Source: CBDCYH01 sp965224105
GTDB lineage: Bacteria; Bacteroidota; Rhodothermia; Rhodothermales; JABDKH01
Assembly: GCA_965224105.1 (NCBI GenBank)
Contig: CBDCYH010000002.1
Coordinates: 186,001-250,000 of the forward strand
Length of the DNA stretch: 64,000 nucleotides
Reading direction: 5' to 3'
Of the stretch, positions 36,228 to 46,297 are shown piece after piece (the stretch's first letter is position 1; each line of letters opens with the position of its first letter). Made by a program: the position numbers and the translations under genes. A model generated the notes under the pieces. The model had not been told where the DNA came from and searched no databases. It saw nothing but the letters and a program-made list of their open reading frames with translations.

Positions 36228-37577
36228 ATGAAGCTAGAAAACCTGAGTGGTAGGCTCCGGGAACAGCTGACCGCACACAAGACCGGCATCGGAAATGATC
36301 GACTGCAACAGTGGACGTTTCTCATTGATTCGCTATCGTCATTCGTTGATCCGGAAGCTAACGTGCACGCATTTTTCGTTCCCGGCCGCATCGAGTTGTT
36401 GGGCAAACACACCGATTACCTCGGCGGTGAAAGTATCGTGTGCGCGTGCTCGCGCGGCATCGCAGCAATCTCACTCGCAAACGAGTCTGGAGAACTCGCT
36501 CTCTATGATCTATCCGCCGGGCAGGAGTCTCATACAGATTTGGTATCGGGCCAGACGGATACAAACCGTTGGTCTCTATATCCCCAGACTGTCACCAAAC
36601 GATTGGTCAGCGACTTCGGCCAATCACTCAGTGGACAAACAATTTACTTCACGAACTCGGTAGCACGCTCTTCGGGTTTGAGCAGTTCGAGCGCGCTGGT
36701 AACGATGATCGCGCTTGCATTGATCGAGCGCAACGGCCTCGCGGGTCGGGTTTTCAATCTTGTTGAAAACAAACGTGGTTTTGCCGAATACCTTGGCGCT
36801 GTCGAGAATGGCAGGCCATTTAGGACGGCGCAGGAACTAGAGGGCGTAGGAACCAAAGGCGGTTGTCAGGACCACGCGGCTATTATCCTCGGTCGGGAAA
36901 AAACCTTTACGCGAATATCTTACAACCCGCTAGGAAAGATTGGTGAGCTTCAACTCCCAACGGGATGGGGCATCGCGGTGGGAGTTAGCGGCGTGCACGC
37001 TCGTAAGACTGGAGAACAAAAGGGCGACTACAACTCTCTTTCCGAGTTGTCCGAACTTGCCTGGCAAGTAGTCAGGCAAAAGTACGACAGCGCCGCAAAT
37101 TCTCTTGGCGAGTTTATTCGCAACGTGGAAGAGCCGCCTCCAGCCGCAAAGATTTTTTCGGATGAGCAGTCTGTGTACGCGAGGCGTTACACGCATGCGG
37201 TGGGTGAAATTAGAACACACATCCCAAAGGCATGGTCAGGTTTGGCTAACGGTGATGAGAAAATTTTTTCCGAGGCGGCATTCCACTCGCATGCAGCCGC
37301 GGCCGAATTGCTGGCAAATCAGATACAAGAAACGAATAGGCTCGTCGACATCGCGCGTAAACTTGGCTCAATGGGAGCCTCTGCGTTTGGTGCGGGATTC
37401 GGTGGGGCCGTGTGGGCGATTTTCCCCGAGGATGTTGTAGACGAAAAAATCCCGGCATGGGAATCCGAATATCGATCCGAATTTCCCCACCACAACTCCA
37501 CATTTTTTCGGGAGGTACCGTCTTCCGGGGCGATGGAAGTCGACGGTGATTCCCTTCTAAACCTGCTTCCTAATTAA
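36228..37577 (+). CDS. Galactokinase-like GHMP kinase with GKHTDY signature
   Basis: A 449-residue GHMP kinase. The galactokinase signature is GRIELLGKHTDYLGG, where classical galactokinases have GEHTDY. The ATP-binding motif is SSGLSSSSALV and the third motif GSMGASAFGAGFGGAVWA. It most likely phosphorylates galactose or N-acetylgalactosamine, consistent with the SSS symporter and the GH109-type gene next to it; the Glu-to-Lys change suggests a divergent subfamily. A GTG at 36198 would add 10 residues; the ATG at 36228 is preferred. Its 3' end overlaps the convergent symporter gene by 8 bases. Confidence 0.8.
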   Translation: MKLENLSGRLREQLTAHKTGIGNDRLQQWTFLIDSLSSFVDPEANVHAFFVPGRIELLGKHTDYLGGESIVCACSRGIAAISLANESGELALYDLSAGQESHTDLVSGQTDTNRWSLYPQTVTKRLVSDFGQSLSGQTIYFTNSVARSSGLSSSSALVTMIALALIERNGLAGRVFNLVENKRGFAEYLGAVENGRPFRTAQELEGVGTKGGCQDHAAIILGREKTFTRISYNPLGKIGELQLPTGWGIAVGVSGVHARKTGEQKGDYNSLSELSELAWQVVRQKYDSAANSLGEFIRNVEEPPPAAKIFSDEQSVYARRYTHAVGEIRTHIPKAWSGLANGDEKIFSEAAFHSHAAAAELLANQIQETNRLVDIARKLGSMGASAFGAGFGGAVWAIFPEDVVDEKIPAWESEYRSEFPHHNSTFFREVPSSGAMEVDGDSLLNLLPN

Positions 37578-39351
37578 AATCGATTCGTCGCCACAGCCTG
37601 GCAATAACGATCGCTGCTACTGCTGCGAGTATACAGGAGACAACTCCCGCGCCCGTCCTGCCGTAAAGGAAGAATCCGGTAGCGAACAGCGCTGAGTACA
37701 CACCAAGCACTCCAGCGACTGCGCAGACTAGTGCAACCGGTAGATCCGATCCTTGCGATGCGCTTTCATCTGTCTGGAACCGGCGCCATCCCGGTCCGCC
37801 CGGTCTAATTTTATTATAGAAACTTTGCAGCGTTGACTCATTTGTCGGGGCGCCCCAAATCGCGGCCGCCGCCCAGGCCACAGTGGTTACCCCGACGACG
37901 ATCAGCAGAATTTGCCACGCAGCAAGGCTATCACCGACCGTGAATTGAAGCCCGACAGCCAGAACAAACGACACCACCATCGCGACAATTTCCGCCGCGG
38001 CATTGACGCGCCACCAGAACCAACGCAGCAAATAGAGTAGTCCTGTGCCCGCCCCGATTTGCAAGACGATGTCGAAAACCTGCTTGGCGCTTTCCAATTG
38101 CAGTGCCAGCAAACACGCAACCGATATGAGAACAACCGTGGCGATTCGACCAACCCGAACCTGCTGCACATCCGATGCGTCGGGATTGAAGAACCGTAGG
38201 TACAAGTCGTTCACAATGATCCCGGATCCCCAGTTAACTTGCGATGAGATAGTCGACATGTACGCCGCCGCCAGAGACGTAATCACGATTCCAAGCAACC
38301 CTGGAGGCAAATAGGTAATCATTGCCGGATATGCCAGGTCATGGCCAAGTTTGTCTTCCGGGATATGCGGAAATCTTTCTGCCAGATCGGTTAGCTCCGG
38401 AAAGATGACCAGCGATGCCAGCGCAACGATTATCCACGGCCAGGGCCGGAGTGCATAGTGCAGAACATTGAAGAGCAGCGTCCCTCCTACGGCATGTTGT
38501 TCATCGCGCGCACTCAGCATGCGCTGCACAACGTATCCCCCGCCGCCAGGCTCCGATCCCGGGTAGTACGACGCCCACCACTGCACGGCCAGCGGGATAG
38601 TGAAAATGGGCAAGAGTTCTTTCCAGGACACCTGGCTAAAGTCAGGCCAGAACGCCGTCGCCTCTGCAACATGCGTGTTTGCAAGCATCGATTGTAGACC
38701 GCCAACTTCCGGCAGGTTCACGACATATATCGCCGCCGCGACAGACCCAACCATCGCAAAAGCAAATTGCATAAGGTCGGTAAGGACAACACCGCGCAGG
38801 CCTCCCAGTGTTGTGTAGATGGCCGTCACTACCGATGCTATCAAGATGGTTTGCCACGGTCCCCAACCCATGATGACACCGCCAATCTTCATAGCCGCCA
38901 GTGTAACCGTTGCCATGATAATGACGTTGAAAATTACGCCCAGATATACGGCCCGAAACGCCCGAAGGAAAGCAGCCATCTTTCCCGAATACCTGATTTC
39001 ATAAAACTCGACATCGGTCAGTACCTCGCTGCGGCGCCACAGTTTTGCGTAAACAAAAACGGTGAGCATTCCGGTGAGGAGGAAAGCCCACCAGGTCCAG
39101 TTTCCAAGCGCGCCGTCTTTCCGAACGATGTCGGCGACCAGGTTAGGCGTATCCGTCGAAAAGGTTGTCGCGACCATTGACAAACCCAGTAACCACCAGG
39201 GAAGACTCTTACCACCGAGGAAGTAAGATTTGAAATTCTTGCCGGCCGATTTCGACACATAGATCCCAATGCCGAGGGATACGGTGAAGAAGGCAGCCAT
39301 GATGGCCCAATCGATCGTCTGCAGGTGCATAGGTCCGCCGTGAATTCCCAT
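37570..39351 (-). CDS. Sodium:solute symporter family (SSS) transporter
   Basis: A 593-residue inner-membrane protein with about 13-14 hydrophobic helices and SSS family hallmarks near the N-terminus (SYFLGGKSLPWWLLGLSMVATTFSTDTPNLVADIVR). It probably imports a sugar or sugar derivative with sodium, the expected partner of the adjacent GHMP kinase and glycosidase-like gene. Divergent from the GH109-type gene over 48 bases. Confidence 0.88.
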   Translation of the reverse strand: MGIHGGPMHLQTIDWAIMAAFFTVSLGIGIYVSKSAGKNFKSYFLGGKSLPWWLLGLSMVATTFSTDTPNLVADIVRKDGALGNWTWWAFLLTGMLTVFVYAKLWRRSEVLTDVEFYEIRYSGKMAAFLRAFRAVYLGVIFNVIIMATVTLAAMKIGGVIMGWGPWQTILIASVVTAIYTTLGGLRGVVLTDLMQFAFAMVGSVAAAIYVVNLPEVGGLQSMLANTHVAEATAFWPDFSQVSWKELLPIFTIPLAVQWWASYYPGSEPGGGGYVVQRMLSARDEQHAVGGTLLFNVLHYALRPWPWIIVALASLVIFPELTDLAERFPHIPEDKLGHDLAYPAMITYLPPGLLGIVITSLAAAYMSTISSQVNWGSGIIVNDLYLRFFNPDASDVQQVRVGRIATVVLISVACLLALQLESAKQVFDIVLQIGAGTGLLYLLRWFWWRVNAAAEIVAMVVSFVLAVGLQFTVGDSLAAWQILLIVVGVTTVAWAAAAIWGAPTNESTLQSFYNKIRPGGPGWRRFQTDESASQGSDLPVALVCAVAGVLGVYSALFATGFFLYGRTGAGVVSCILAAVAAIVIARLWRRIDFN

Positions 39352-39368
39352 TTTGGAAAAAGATAGGC

Positions 39369-39393
39369 TATAATAGGGCTTTCACACGGAGGG
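39369..39393 (+). promoter_or_regulatory. Promoter -10-like TATAAT and Shine-Dalgarno GGAGGG for the GH109-type gene
   Basis: TATAAT at 39369-39374 and GGAGGG at 39388-39393, 6 bases before the ATG at 39400. No clear -35 element could be assigned. Confidence 0.5.
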
Positions 39394-39399
39394 ATTCTA

Positions 39400-40770
39400 A
39401 TGGATAGTCGTATGGACAGGCGCCATTTTCTTCGCGCGGGTGCGCTGGGGGCGGGGGTATTTGTTGTCGGCGCAAGTGCGTGCAACAATGAGCAATCTTT
39501 TCGGACAACTCTCGGGGACGCGCCGGATAACCTGCTTGCCGCACCGCCAATCAAGTTGGTGCGGATTGGGTTTGTGGGTGTTGGCGGAATGGGTACCGCT
39601 CATGTTCGGAATCTTGTCAGAATCCCTGGTTGCCAGATCACCGCTGTTTGTGATATCAACAGCGACCACGCTTTGAGGGCAAGCGCCATTATTACGGATG
39701 CTGGATTTCCGCGCCCTACCATTTACGATGTAGGCGAGACGGATTTTGTTCGGATGTGTGAGGTTGAAGATCTCGACCTAGTCTACAACGCAACTCCCTG
39801 GCGCTGGCACGTGCCCATCTCATTGGCGGCAATGCGCAACGGTAAACACGCAGCCACTGAAGTCCCGGCGGCAACGACTATCGACGACTGTTGGCGGCTT
39901 GTCGAGTCGGCCGAGAAGCATAAGAAGCATTGTGTGATGATGGAGAACTGCAACTACGGTCGGGCGGAGCTTATGGTATTCAACATGGCCCGCAAAGGTG
40001 TGCTCGGAGAGATCCTGCACGCCGAGTGTGGCTATATGCACGACCTACGTGCGATAAAATTTTCGCCAGAGGGTGAGGGTCTTTGGAGACGCGAGCATTC
40101 CAAGAATCGGAATGCAAATCTCTACCCGACGCACGGGCTGGGACCGGTAGCCCAAACGATGGACATCAACCGTGGTGATCGGCTGGACTATCTGGTATCC
40201 ATGAGCTCACCCTCGCGCGGTTTACAGGAGTACGCTATAAACAATTTTCCTGAAGGTGCACCTCAACGCGACGAGACATACGTGCTTGGTGACGTCAACA
40301 CATCCATCATCAAAACGGCCAAGGGTCGGACGATAATCGTTGGCCATGACTGCAATTTGCCGCGGCCGTACAGCCGGATTAATCTCGTGCAGGGGACAAA
40401 AGGAATCTTTCAGGGTTATCCGGATCGCGTGCACCTGGAAGGTATTACCGAAGGCCACGGTTGGGACGATGCCGAAGTGCATAGAGACGAATATGATCAT
40501 CCACTTTGGAAACAACTTGAAACCGCGGCTGAAGGTGCAGGCCATGGTGGCATGGATTACCTGGAGGATTTTCGGCTGATTCAGTGCCTGCGAAAAGGTC
40601 TGCCAACCGACATGAATGTTTACGACGCTGCGGTGATTAGCGCAGTAACCGATTTGTCGGAGACGTCCGTTGCGAACAATGGGATGCCGGTCGAATTCCC
40701 GGATTTCACTCGAGGTAAGTGGGAGGTGTATCCGCGTGTTGACTTGTCGCCGATCCCGATTGAGGTTTGA
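39400..40770 (+). CDS. Tat-exported Gfo/Idh/MocA oxidoreductase, GH109 (alpha-N-acetylgalactosaminidase)-like
   Basis: A 456-residue protein with a twin-arginine signal (MDRRHFLRAGALGAG) and a Cys after it (GASAC), so probably exported as a lipoprotein. It has a Rossmann NAD site (RIGFVGVGGMGTAHVRN) followed by the Gfo/Idh C-terminal domain. The conserved blocks AATEVPAATT and HCVMMENCNYGRAELM match family GH109, NAD-dependent alpha-N-acetylgalactosaminidases that use a redox-assisted hydrolysis mechanism. In context it would release GalNAc or galactosides for the symporter and kinase. The exact glycosidic substrate is inferred. Confidence 0.85.
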   Translation: MDSRMDRRHFLRAGALGAGVFVVGASACNNEQSFRTTLGDAPDNLLAAPPIKLVRIGFVGVGGMGTAHVRNLVRIPGCQITAVCDINSDHALRASAIITDAGFPRPTIYDVGETDFVRMCEVEDLDLVYNATPWRWHVPISLAAMRNGKHAATEVPAATTIDDCWRLVESAEKHKKHCVMMENCNYGRAELMVFNMARKGVLGEILHAECGYMHDLRAIKFSPEGEGLWRREHSKNRNANLYPTHGLGPVAQTMDINRGDRLDYLVSMSSPSRGLQEYAINNFPEGAPQRDETYVLGDVNTSIIKTAKGRTIIVGHDCNLPRPYSRINLVQGTKGIFQGYPDRVHLEGITEGHGWDDAEVHRDEYDHPLWKQLETAAEGAGHGGMDYLEDFRLIQCLRKGLPTDMNVYDAAVISAVTDLSETSVANNGMPVEFPDFTRGKWEVYPRVDLSPIPIEV

Positions 40771-40983
40771 CCTGGTCTGAGTGGAAAGCCGGGACGGCCA
40801 GAAATGAAGACAGCGCTCAGTACCGTTTGCAATCCGTCCACCGAAATCGCGGTACGATACCAAGCGCAGCTCCGTGATAATGTAGATACGAAGATTTCAG
40901 TTACTGCGCGACCGGATATTTATGACCGGTTGCAAAACGTGTTTGAACAGTCATTTTGACCGATCTAGTGCTAATCTAGGCTG
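40771..40983. other. Intergenic region between convergent genes, no terminator identified
   Basis: This 213-base gap has no gene or clear hairpin terminator that I can see, although both flanking genes end here. Confidence 0.35.
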
Positions 40984-43914
40984 TCACGTCATGAAATCGA
41001 GTACCTGGCGCAGCGTTGCAACGAGCGTGCGGGCATCTTCTTCGTCAAAGCAGATGGGCGGCTTGATTTTTATCACATTGTTCCGCGGGCCATCGGTAGA
41101 CAGAAGTACTCCGCGGTGTTTGCAGGCATCAACTATTCTTGCAGCCAGTTTTGGGTGTGCGTCCGTCGATTCTGCTTTTACAAATTCCACTCCGAGGAAC
41201 AGCCCCCGACCGCGTACATCAATTATGTTTGGGCAGGCCTCCGCAAATGCCGCAAGCTGTTCTGTCAAATAGCTTCCAACAACACGGGCGTTCTCCTGCA
41301 GTCCCTCCCCCTTGATGACGTCCAACACCGCCAACCCTGCCGCGCACGAGACTGGATTGCCGCCGAATGTATTAAAGTATTCCATACCGTTGTTGAACGA
41401 CTCGGCTATCGCGCGGGTGGTCACAACAGCGGCGAGAGGATGACCGTTTCCAAAAGGCTTACCCATCGTGACAATGTCCGGGACGACGCCCTGTGTTTCG
41501 AATCCCCAGAATTTATCCCCTACTCGTCCGAACCCAACCTGCACCTCATCCGCAATACAGACTGCGCCGAGGTCTCGCACGAACGCGTAAATTTCTTGCA
41601 GGTAGCCCTGTGGCAACTCTATCTGACCGCCACACGAAAGCAGCGACTCGCACCAGAAAGAACTGACCGAACCCTTAGTAATTCGTTCTCCAAGTTGTCG
41701 CAATGCATCTGCTAGTGACGGGTGCTCTCGGACCGGATCGGGCAATGGCAACTCATGCACAAATTCTGCCCGTCCTTTGCCGCCCCGCCCTTTGTATTTG
41801 TACGGACTTATCTCGATCAAAGCGTTTGTGTGACCGTGATACGCACCATCGACTACGATAACGTCGGTGGCATCTGTGTGGGCTCGCGCCATCCTCAGGG
41901 CGAGGTCGTTGGCTTCGGATCCAGAATTGACAAACGTGCAGACCTCCAACGAGTCGGGCAGCGTTGCGAGCAACCGCTCGGCAAGTTGCAAAATGTTGTC
42001 GTGCAGGTACCTGGTGTTTGTGTTCAGGAGTTTTTGCTGTCGTCCAACTGCTTCGACAATGGCGGGGTGCGCGTGTCCAACATGACAAACATTGTTAACG
42101 CAGTCAAGGTAGGTTCTGCCCGCGGCATCAATCATTTTTGTGCCGATCCCCCGAATAATATGCAAGGGGTCCCGATAGGATAAGCTGAGAGCCGGATTTG
42201 CCAGGCTCTGGCGTTTGCGCAACAGGTCTCCGGATCGCTCGATTATCGAGGCGTCATATTCGCAATCCATTTTCAACAACGGTGCTGGAGATGGCGCCAA
42301 TGAGCGCCAGGTCTCCAACATCTCTGCGCTCCCAACACCATAGAACTGTCCGGTATTGTCGAGCATGTCTGTAATGATTTGGAAATGAAGATGCGGGGGC
42401 CATCCTCCATTTTCCTTCGCAGTCCCAAGCACTCCGATGATGTTTCCAGCCTGAACGGTATCGCCAACCCTCACCTTCTCCAGCGAATCGGTAGACAAAT
42501 GGCCATACAGGGAATAGAACGGAATGCCTTGTGGAGTCTGATGTGACATGATCACCGTCGGCCCAAAATCCAACCACCTGTCGTTGTTGGCTACGCCATG
42601 TACCGTGCCATCAAGCGGAGCGTGAATAGCAGTCCCTGCTTTGGCGAATAAATCAACACCCAGGTGGACGCTTCGTATTCCCGTACCGTCTGATCCATGA
42701 TATTGAGTCGCGTTGTAGCAGATCCGCGGCTCCAGGTACCGGCCAAGCCCCATATCTGCACCTTCGTTTTGCAGTTTCTCCTGAATCAACGCGGTGTCTG
42801 CAATCACATCATCAGCCGGCGAATAGAATTTTGCCAGGTTGCTTCCGGGTGACAAATCGATGATCGTAGTTTTACCAGCGATCACGTCGCAAAGCGGATG
42901 CGCCCGGACTTGCGAAAGCCATTCTGAAACTTTGGATGAGTTTGGTACTGACTCCAATCCGCAAACGGATCTGAAATAGTAAGTGGCAAAGCGTGGATTG
43001 AGTGCATGGAAGGTTTCCAGCATCTCCCATGCTCCGGGCGCAGAAACGGAAATGTATTTGTTCTCCGGGTAGAGTGCGCTCCAGTGCTCGGCCATCACAC
43101 CGCACATGCACCACCTCGAGCGGATGAGAATGAAAAGGTGAGACAACTCCTGCTCTGTAAGTGGATGCGCTTTGTGATATGCCGCGACAATCTTTCCAGC
43201 AACAACAAGTGGGTTGGGGTCGTGCATCATCGCGTAACTGCATGCGATTGCAAGCTCAGAAATTCTCCAGGTGTGGACCAGATCGTCGAAATCAATCAGA
43301 CCGGAGATTTGCCCATCTTCTCCCACAAGCACGTTGTAATCGTTGGCGTCGTTATGGATTACCTGTTCTGGCAGCCCTAGGCGATCCCCAGTTGTGCTGG
43401 CGAACTCCTCGAGCCCTTTCTCCGCGAGTTTTCTTCTTATCGGATCGCTTACCTCTTCCAGCATTGATACCAGGCGACCGGTGTGTTTCAGGTCCCAGTC
43501 GAGATCACGGGTCGGCACGGTTACGTTTGCCAGGTCAACATTTAAGTGGCCGAGCATGGACCCAAACCCGGTCAGTGTTTCTGTTCGGAGAGGACGCGCA
43601 TGTGCAAGTAGCGAACCCGGAACAAAGGAAAAAACCCGAAGGATCCCAGTGTTCGATTCAATGAATTCTTTGCCGTTGGTTGTTCGAATAACTTCCGGGA
43701 CGTGGTACAATCGGGAGTTGGATTTGGACAGGAGATCCAGAATTTCCGTCTGCGTTCGTACGAATTCGACCTGCTCTGTCTTCAGCTTTACTACGTACTC
43801 CCGATCGCTCGTGGTGAGACGATAGTTTGGGTTCTCGTACCCGGGCAACCTCGTAAACTTACCTCCGATGCCATATTCGGCCAAAATGACGTCTCTAAGG
43901 GACTCTATTTCCAC
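40984..43914 (-). CDS. APH phosphotransferase-M23 peptidase-class III aminotransferase fusion
   Basis: A 976-residue three-part protein. Residues about 1-345 are an aminoglycoside/choline-type kinase with the Brenner motif VIHNDANDYNVLV and the metal site GLIDFDDLVH. Residues about 410-515 are an M23/LytM-like fold with HLGVDLFAK and HLHF. Residues about 560-976 are a PLP class III aminotransferase with DGAYHGHT, CIADEVQVGFG and the Schiff-base Lys in MGKPFGNGHPL (about 817). Kinase plus aminotransferase suggests phosphorylation of an amino alcohol followed by phospholyase or transamination, as in hydroxylysine/ethanolamine phosphate catabolism. The M23 domain in a signal-less protein is not explained. 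The start is GTG. Confidence 0.9.
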   Translation of the reverse strand: MEIESLRDVILAEYGIGGKFTRLPGYENPNYRLTTSDREYVVKLKTEQVEFVRTQTEILDLLSKSNSRLYHVPEVIRTTNGKEFIESNTGILRVFSFVPGSLLAHARPLRTETLTGFGSMLGHLNVDLANVTVPTRDLDWDLKHTGRLVSMLEEVSDPIRRKLAEKGLEEFASTTGDRLGLPEQVIHNDANDYNVLVGEDGQISGLIDFDDLVHTWRISELAIACSYAMMHDPNPLVVAGKIVAAYHKAHPLTEQELSHLFILIRSRWCMCGVMAEHWSALYPENKYISVSAPGAWEMLETFHALNPRFATYYFRSVCGLESVPNSSKVSEWLSQVRAHPLCDVIAGKTTIIDLSPGSNLAKFYSPADDVIADTALIQEKLQNEGADMGLGRYLEPRICYNATQYHGSDGTGIRSVHLGVDLFAKAGTAIHAPLDGTVHGVANNDRWLDFGPTVIMSHQTPQGIPFYSLYGHLSTDSLEKVRVGDTVQAGNIIGVLGTAKENGGWPPHLHFQIITDMLDNTGQFYGVGSAEMLETWRSLAPSPAPLLKMDCEYDASIIERSGDLLRKRQSLANPALSLSYRDPLHIIRGIGTKMIDAAGRTYLDCVNNVCHVGHAHPAIVEAVGRQQKLLNTNTRYLHDNILQLAERLLATLPDSLEVCTFVNSGSEANDLALRMARAHTDATDVIVVDGAYHGHTNALIEISPYKYKGRGGKGRAEFVHELPLPDPVREHPSLADALRQLGERITKGSVSSFWCESLLSCGGQIELPQGYLQEIYAFVRDLGAVCIADEVQVGFGRVGDKFWGFETQGVVPDIVTMGKPFGNGHPLAAVVTTRAIAESFNNGMEYFNTFGGNPVSCAAGLAVLDVIKGEGLQENARVVGSYLTEQLAAFAEACPNIIDVRGRGLFLGVEFVKAESTDAHPKLAARIVDACKHRGVLLSTDGPRNNVIKIKPPICFDEEDARTLVATLRQVLDFMT

Positions 43915-44018
43915 CGGAAGGTTTAACTCCTTTGTTCTTTTACATAGATTGCCTATCCCACTCCGAATTTACGCTATTGTAAATAAGTAAATAGACTCGT
44001 TGATCAGCCCACAAAATC

Positions 44019-45344
44019 ATGTACACTCCATCACCTCGAATAGTCCTCACCTCCGTATTTTTTTTAACAGCCTTTTTGCTGTTGCCGCTGGACCGGGCGA
44101 CGGCACAAGATCCAGCGGACTGCGACAAGTTCGTTACAGCTTCAGGTAAGGGGCGCACTGCGTCTCTGGAAAAGCCAGCAAAAGATCTAGGCAACATCAT
44201 TACCAAACTCGAACCCGGCGATGTCGTTTGCATAGCAGGCGGTGTTTACACGGGGCGCGGTGCTCGGGGCGCGGATAAGATCACGGTGCCCGTTTCGATT
44301 ATTGGCGGATGGGATGATACGTTTACAAGCCGCGACCCCTTTGGCGCCACAGCAACGATATTGACGGGCGAGCACAATTCGAAAAATTTTGAGACAGGTT
44401 ATCGCCTAACAATCAATACAAAAGACCACGCAACCCGACTGATGGAGGCGCGCAACGAGCGCACCAAGCATAGTATTATTGTCAACGGTTTAATCATTGA
44501 TAACGGGCCCCGAAACTATTATCGAGGCAATGGAGATGCTATTGTTCGCAAAGGTTCGGCTTCGCACACTCCAACGCCGGAGAGCGGAGGGCTGAACATT
44601 GCCTCGGGCGTCAATGCAACCATCGATGTACGAAACGTACTAGTGATGAACACCGCCCCAACCCAGGGTGCATTTGCCATTTTTCCAGGGTGGAAGGCAA
44701 AGGTCACCATTGAAGGGAACGCGGCCATCAATAATACGGGTACAGGGTTCTTGTTGAGCGCGTCGTCCAAGTCGTCGGAGAAATCCGCGCAGCCGCGCTA
44801 CACCTTCCGAAATAACATCAGCATCTTCAACGAGAAGTTCGATGCTTACTCCACTTTTGGAGGCTCGTCGGTCGCGCTTGAAAGCGAAGTCCGGTATGAC
44901 GAAATATCAAACAATGTGTTCGCGTTCAATGATAACTACGGAATAGACAATTCAAAACGCGGAAAGGAACTGGTGATTACGAATAACGTGATTGCGCATA
45001 ACGCCGTGGCGGACTACATGGAATTCGACACACGGATTGACCTTGATGATATTGAAGACGAGGCCGAATACATTGACGACGGTGAAGGGAATTCCCAACC
45101 TGATGTGAACGTGAATATCTCGGCTGAGTGGCTGGGAAAATATTTGTCCCGAACTATAATTGATCGGAATGCCGCAGAAGAAGATGTTCGACTGGTGGAT
45201 TCATGGTCGAACGACGTTAGAAGGATCCTTGGCGCGAACATGGCTGGAACCGGCGTCTCTGCAGATTCTGATGTGTGGCTTCCGAGGATGCAGATAGCGG
45301 ATGCGCTGGCAGCGCTCGCTGGACTGCAGGCACTGCTGAACTAG
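44019..45344 (+). CDS. Secreted parallel beta-helix protein
   Basis: A 441-residue protein with a signal peptide (about 30 residues, ending RATAQD). It has the right-handed beta-helix pattern of polysaccharide lyase/DUF1565-like proteins: DVVCIAGGVYTG at the N-terminus, then repeated I-x-N/NN coils such as NVFAFNDNYGIDN and ITNNVIAHN. No catalytic site could be assigned. It may act on a polysaccharide. Convergent with gnd. Confidence 0.75.
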   Translation: MYTPSPRIVLTSVFFLTAFLLLPLDRATAQDPADCDKFVTASGKGRTASLEKPAKDLGNIITKLEPGDVVCIAGGVYTGRGARGADKITVPVSIIGGWDDTFTSRDPFGATATILTGEHNSKNFETGYRLTINTKDHATRLMEARNERTKHSIIVNGLIIDNGPRNYYRGNGDAIVRKGSASHTPTPESGGLNIASGVNATIDVRNVLVMNTAPTQGAFAIFPGWKAKVTIEGNAAINNTGTGFLLSASSKSSEKSAQPRYTFRNNISIFNEKFDAYSTFGGSSVALESEVRYDEISNNVFAFNDNYGIDNSKRGKELVITNNVIAHNAVADYMEFDTRIDLDDIEDEAEYIDDGEGNSQPDVNVNISAEWLGKYLSRTIIDRNAAEEDVRLVDSWSNDVRRILGANMAGTGVSADSDVWLPRMQIADALAALAGLQALLN

Positions 45345-45377
45345 CCGATACCCTTTGCTCCGGTAAGCGGCGACCGG

Positions 45378-46286
45378 TCAACTTGATTTCTTGATGGCGT
45401 GGCCGCCAAACTGGTTCCGCATGGCAGACAAAAGCTTATCGGAAAAGGGATCATCATCCCTTGAACGAAATCTCCTCTGCAGTGCGCTCGTTATTACCGG
45501 TACAGCAACGTTCAGGTCGATCGATTCTACCACCGTCCACCTTCCCTCGCCAGAATCCGGGACCCACGGCTCGATCCCATCCATCTCGGGGTTCTCTCCC
45601 AGTGCGTTCGCCGTGAGGTCGAGAAGCCAGGACCTAACCACACTGCCTGTTCGCCAGATTTGCGCGACCTGGTGAAGGTCGAGCTTGAACTCTTCCTTGT
45701 GCTTCATCAGTTCGAAGCCCTCGGCATACGCCTGCATCAGTCCGTACTCTACACCATTGTGAACCATCTTAACGTAGTGCCCGCTTCCCACCGGGCCAAC
45801 GTGTCCCCAACCGAGGTCTGGCGCAGGTGCGAGTGTTTTCAAGGCCGGAGTAATTTGAGCTACGGCCGCATCATCCCCGCCTACCATCATGCTATAGCCT
45901 TCTTTCAGTCCCCAGATTCCACCGCTCGTTCCTACATCAGCAAAATGTAGTCCCTTCCCGGCCAACTCGGAGCCGCGCCGCTGGGTATCGTGATAGTTAC
46001 TATTGCCACCGTCGATAACAATGTCTCCCTCTTCAAACAGATCGGCAAACTTGGCCACAGTCGCTTCGGTGGGTTTGCCTGCGGGGACCATCACCCAGGC
46101 AACTCGCGGTGCATCCAGCTTTGATACGACATCCTCAAGAGAATCCGCCGCGATGGCGCCGTTGCCAGCGGCCTCTGCGATTGCATCGGGGTTGAGGTCG
46201 TAGACAACAACTTCGTGCCCACCGTTCACCAGCCTTTTGGTCATGTTGGCTCCCATCTTACCGAGGCCGATCATTGCTAACTTCAT
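45378..46286 (-). CDS. gnd: 6-phosphogluconate dehydrogenase, decarboxylating (short type)
   Basis: A 302-residue dehydrogenase of the short type (GndA-like, about 300 residues, not 470). It has a Rossmann motif MIGLGKMGANM, the substrate block VIDGGNSNYHDTQRR, GTSGGIWGLKEGYSMMVGG and the catalytic Lys region GSGHYVKMVHNGVEYG. It oxidatively decarboxylates 6-phosphogluconate to ribulose 5-phosphate, usually with NAD+ in this subfamily. It lies 11 bases downstream of the transaldolase/isomerase fusion, forming a pentose-phosphate operon. Confidence 0.94.
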   Translation of the reverse strand: MKLAMIGLGKMGANMTKRLVNGGHEVVVYDLNPDAIAEAAGNGAIAADSLEDVVSKLDAPRVAWVMVPAGKPTEATVAKFADLFEEGDIVIDGGNSNYHDTQRRGSELAGKGLHFADVGTSGGIWGLKEGYSMMVGGDDAAVAQITPALKTLAPAPDLGWGHVGPVGSGHYVKMVHNGVEYGLMQAYAEGFELMKHKEEFKLDLHQVAQIWRTGSVVRSWLLDLTANALGENPEMDGIEPWVPDSGEGRWTVVESIDLNVAVPVITSALQRRFRSRDDDPFSDKLLSAMRNQFGGHAIKKSS

Positions 46287-46297
46287 TGAAATGATTA

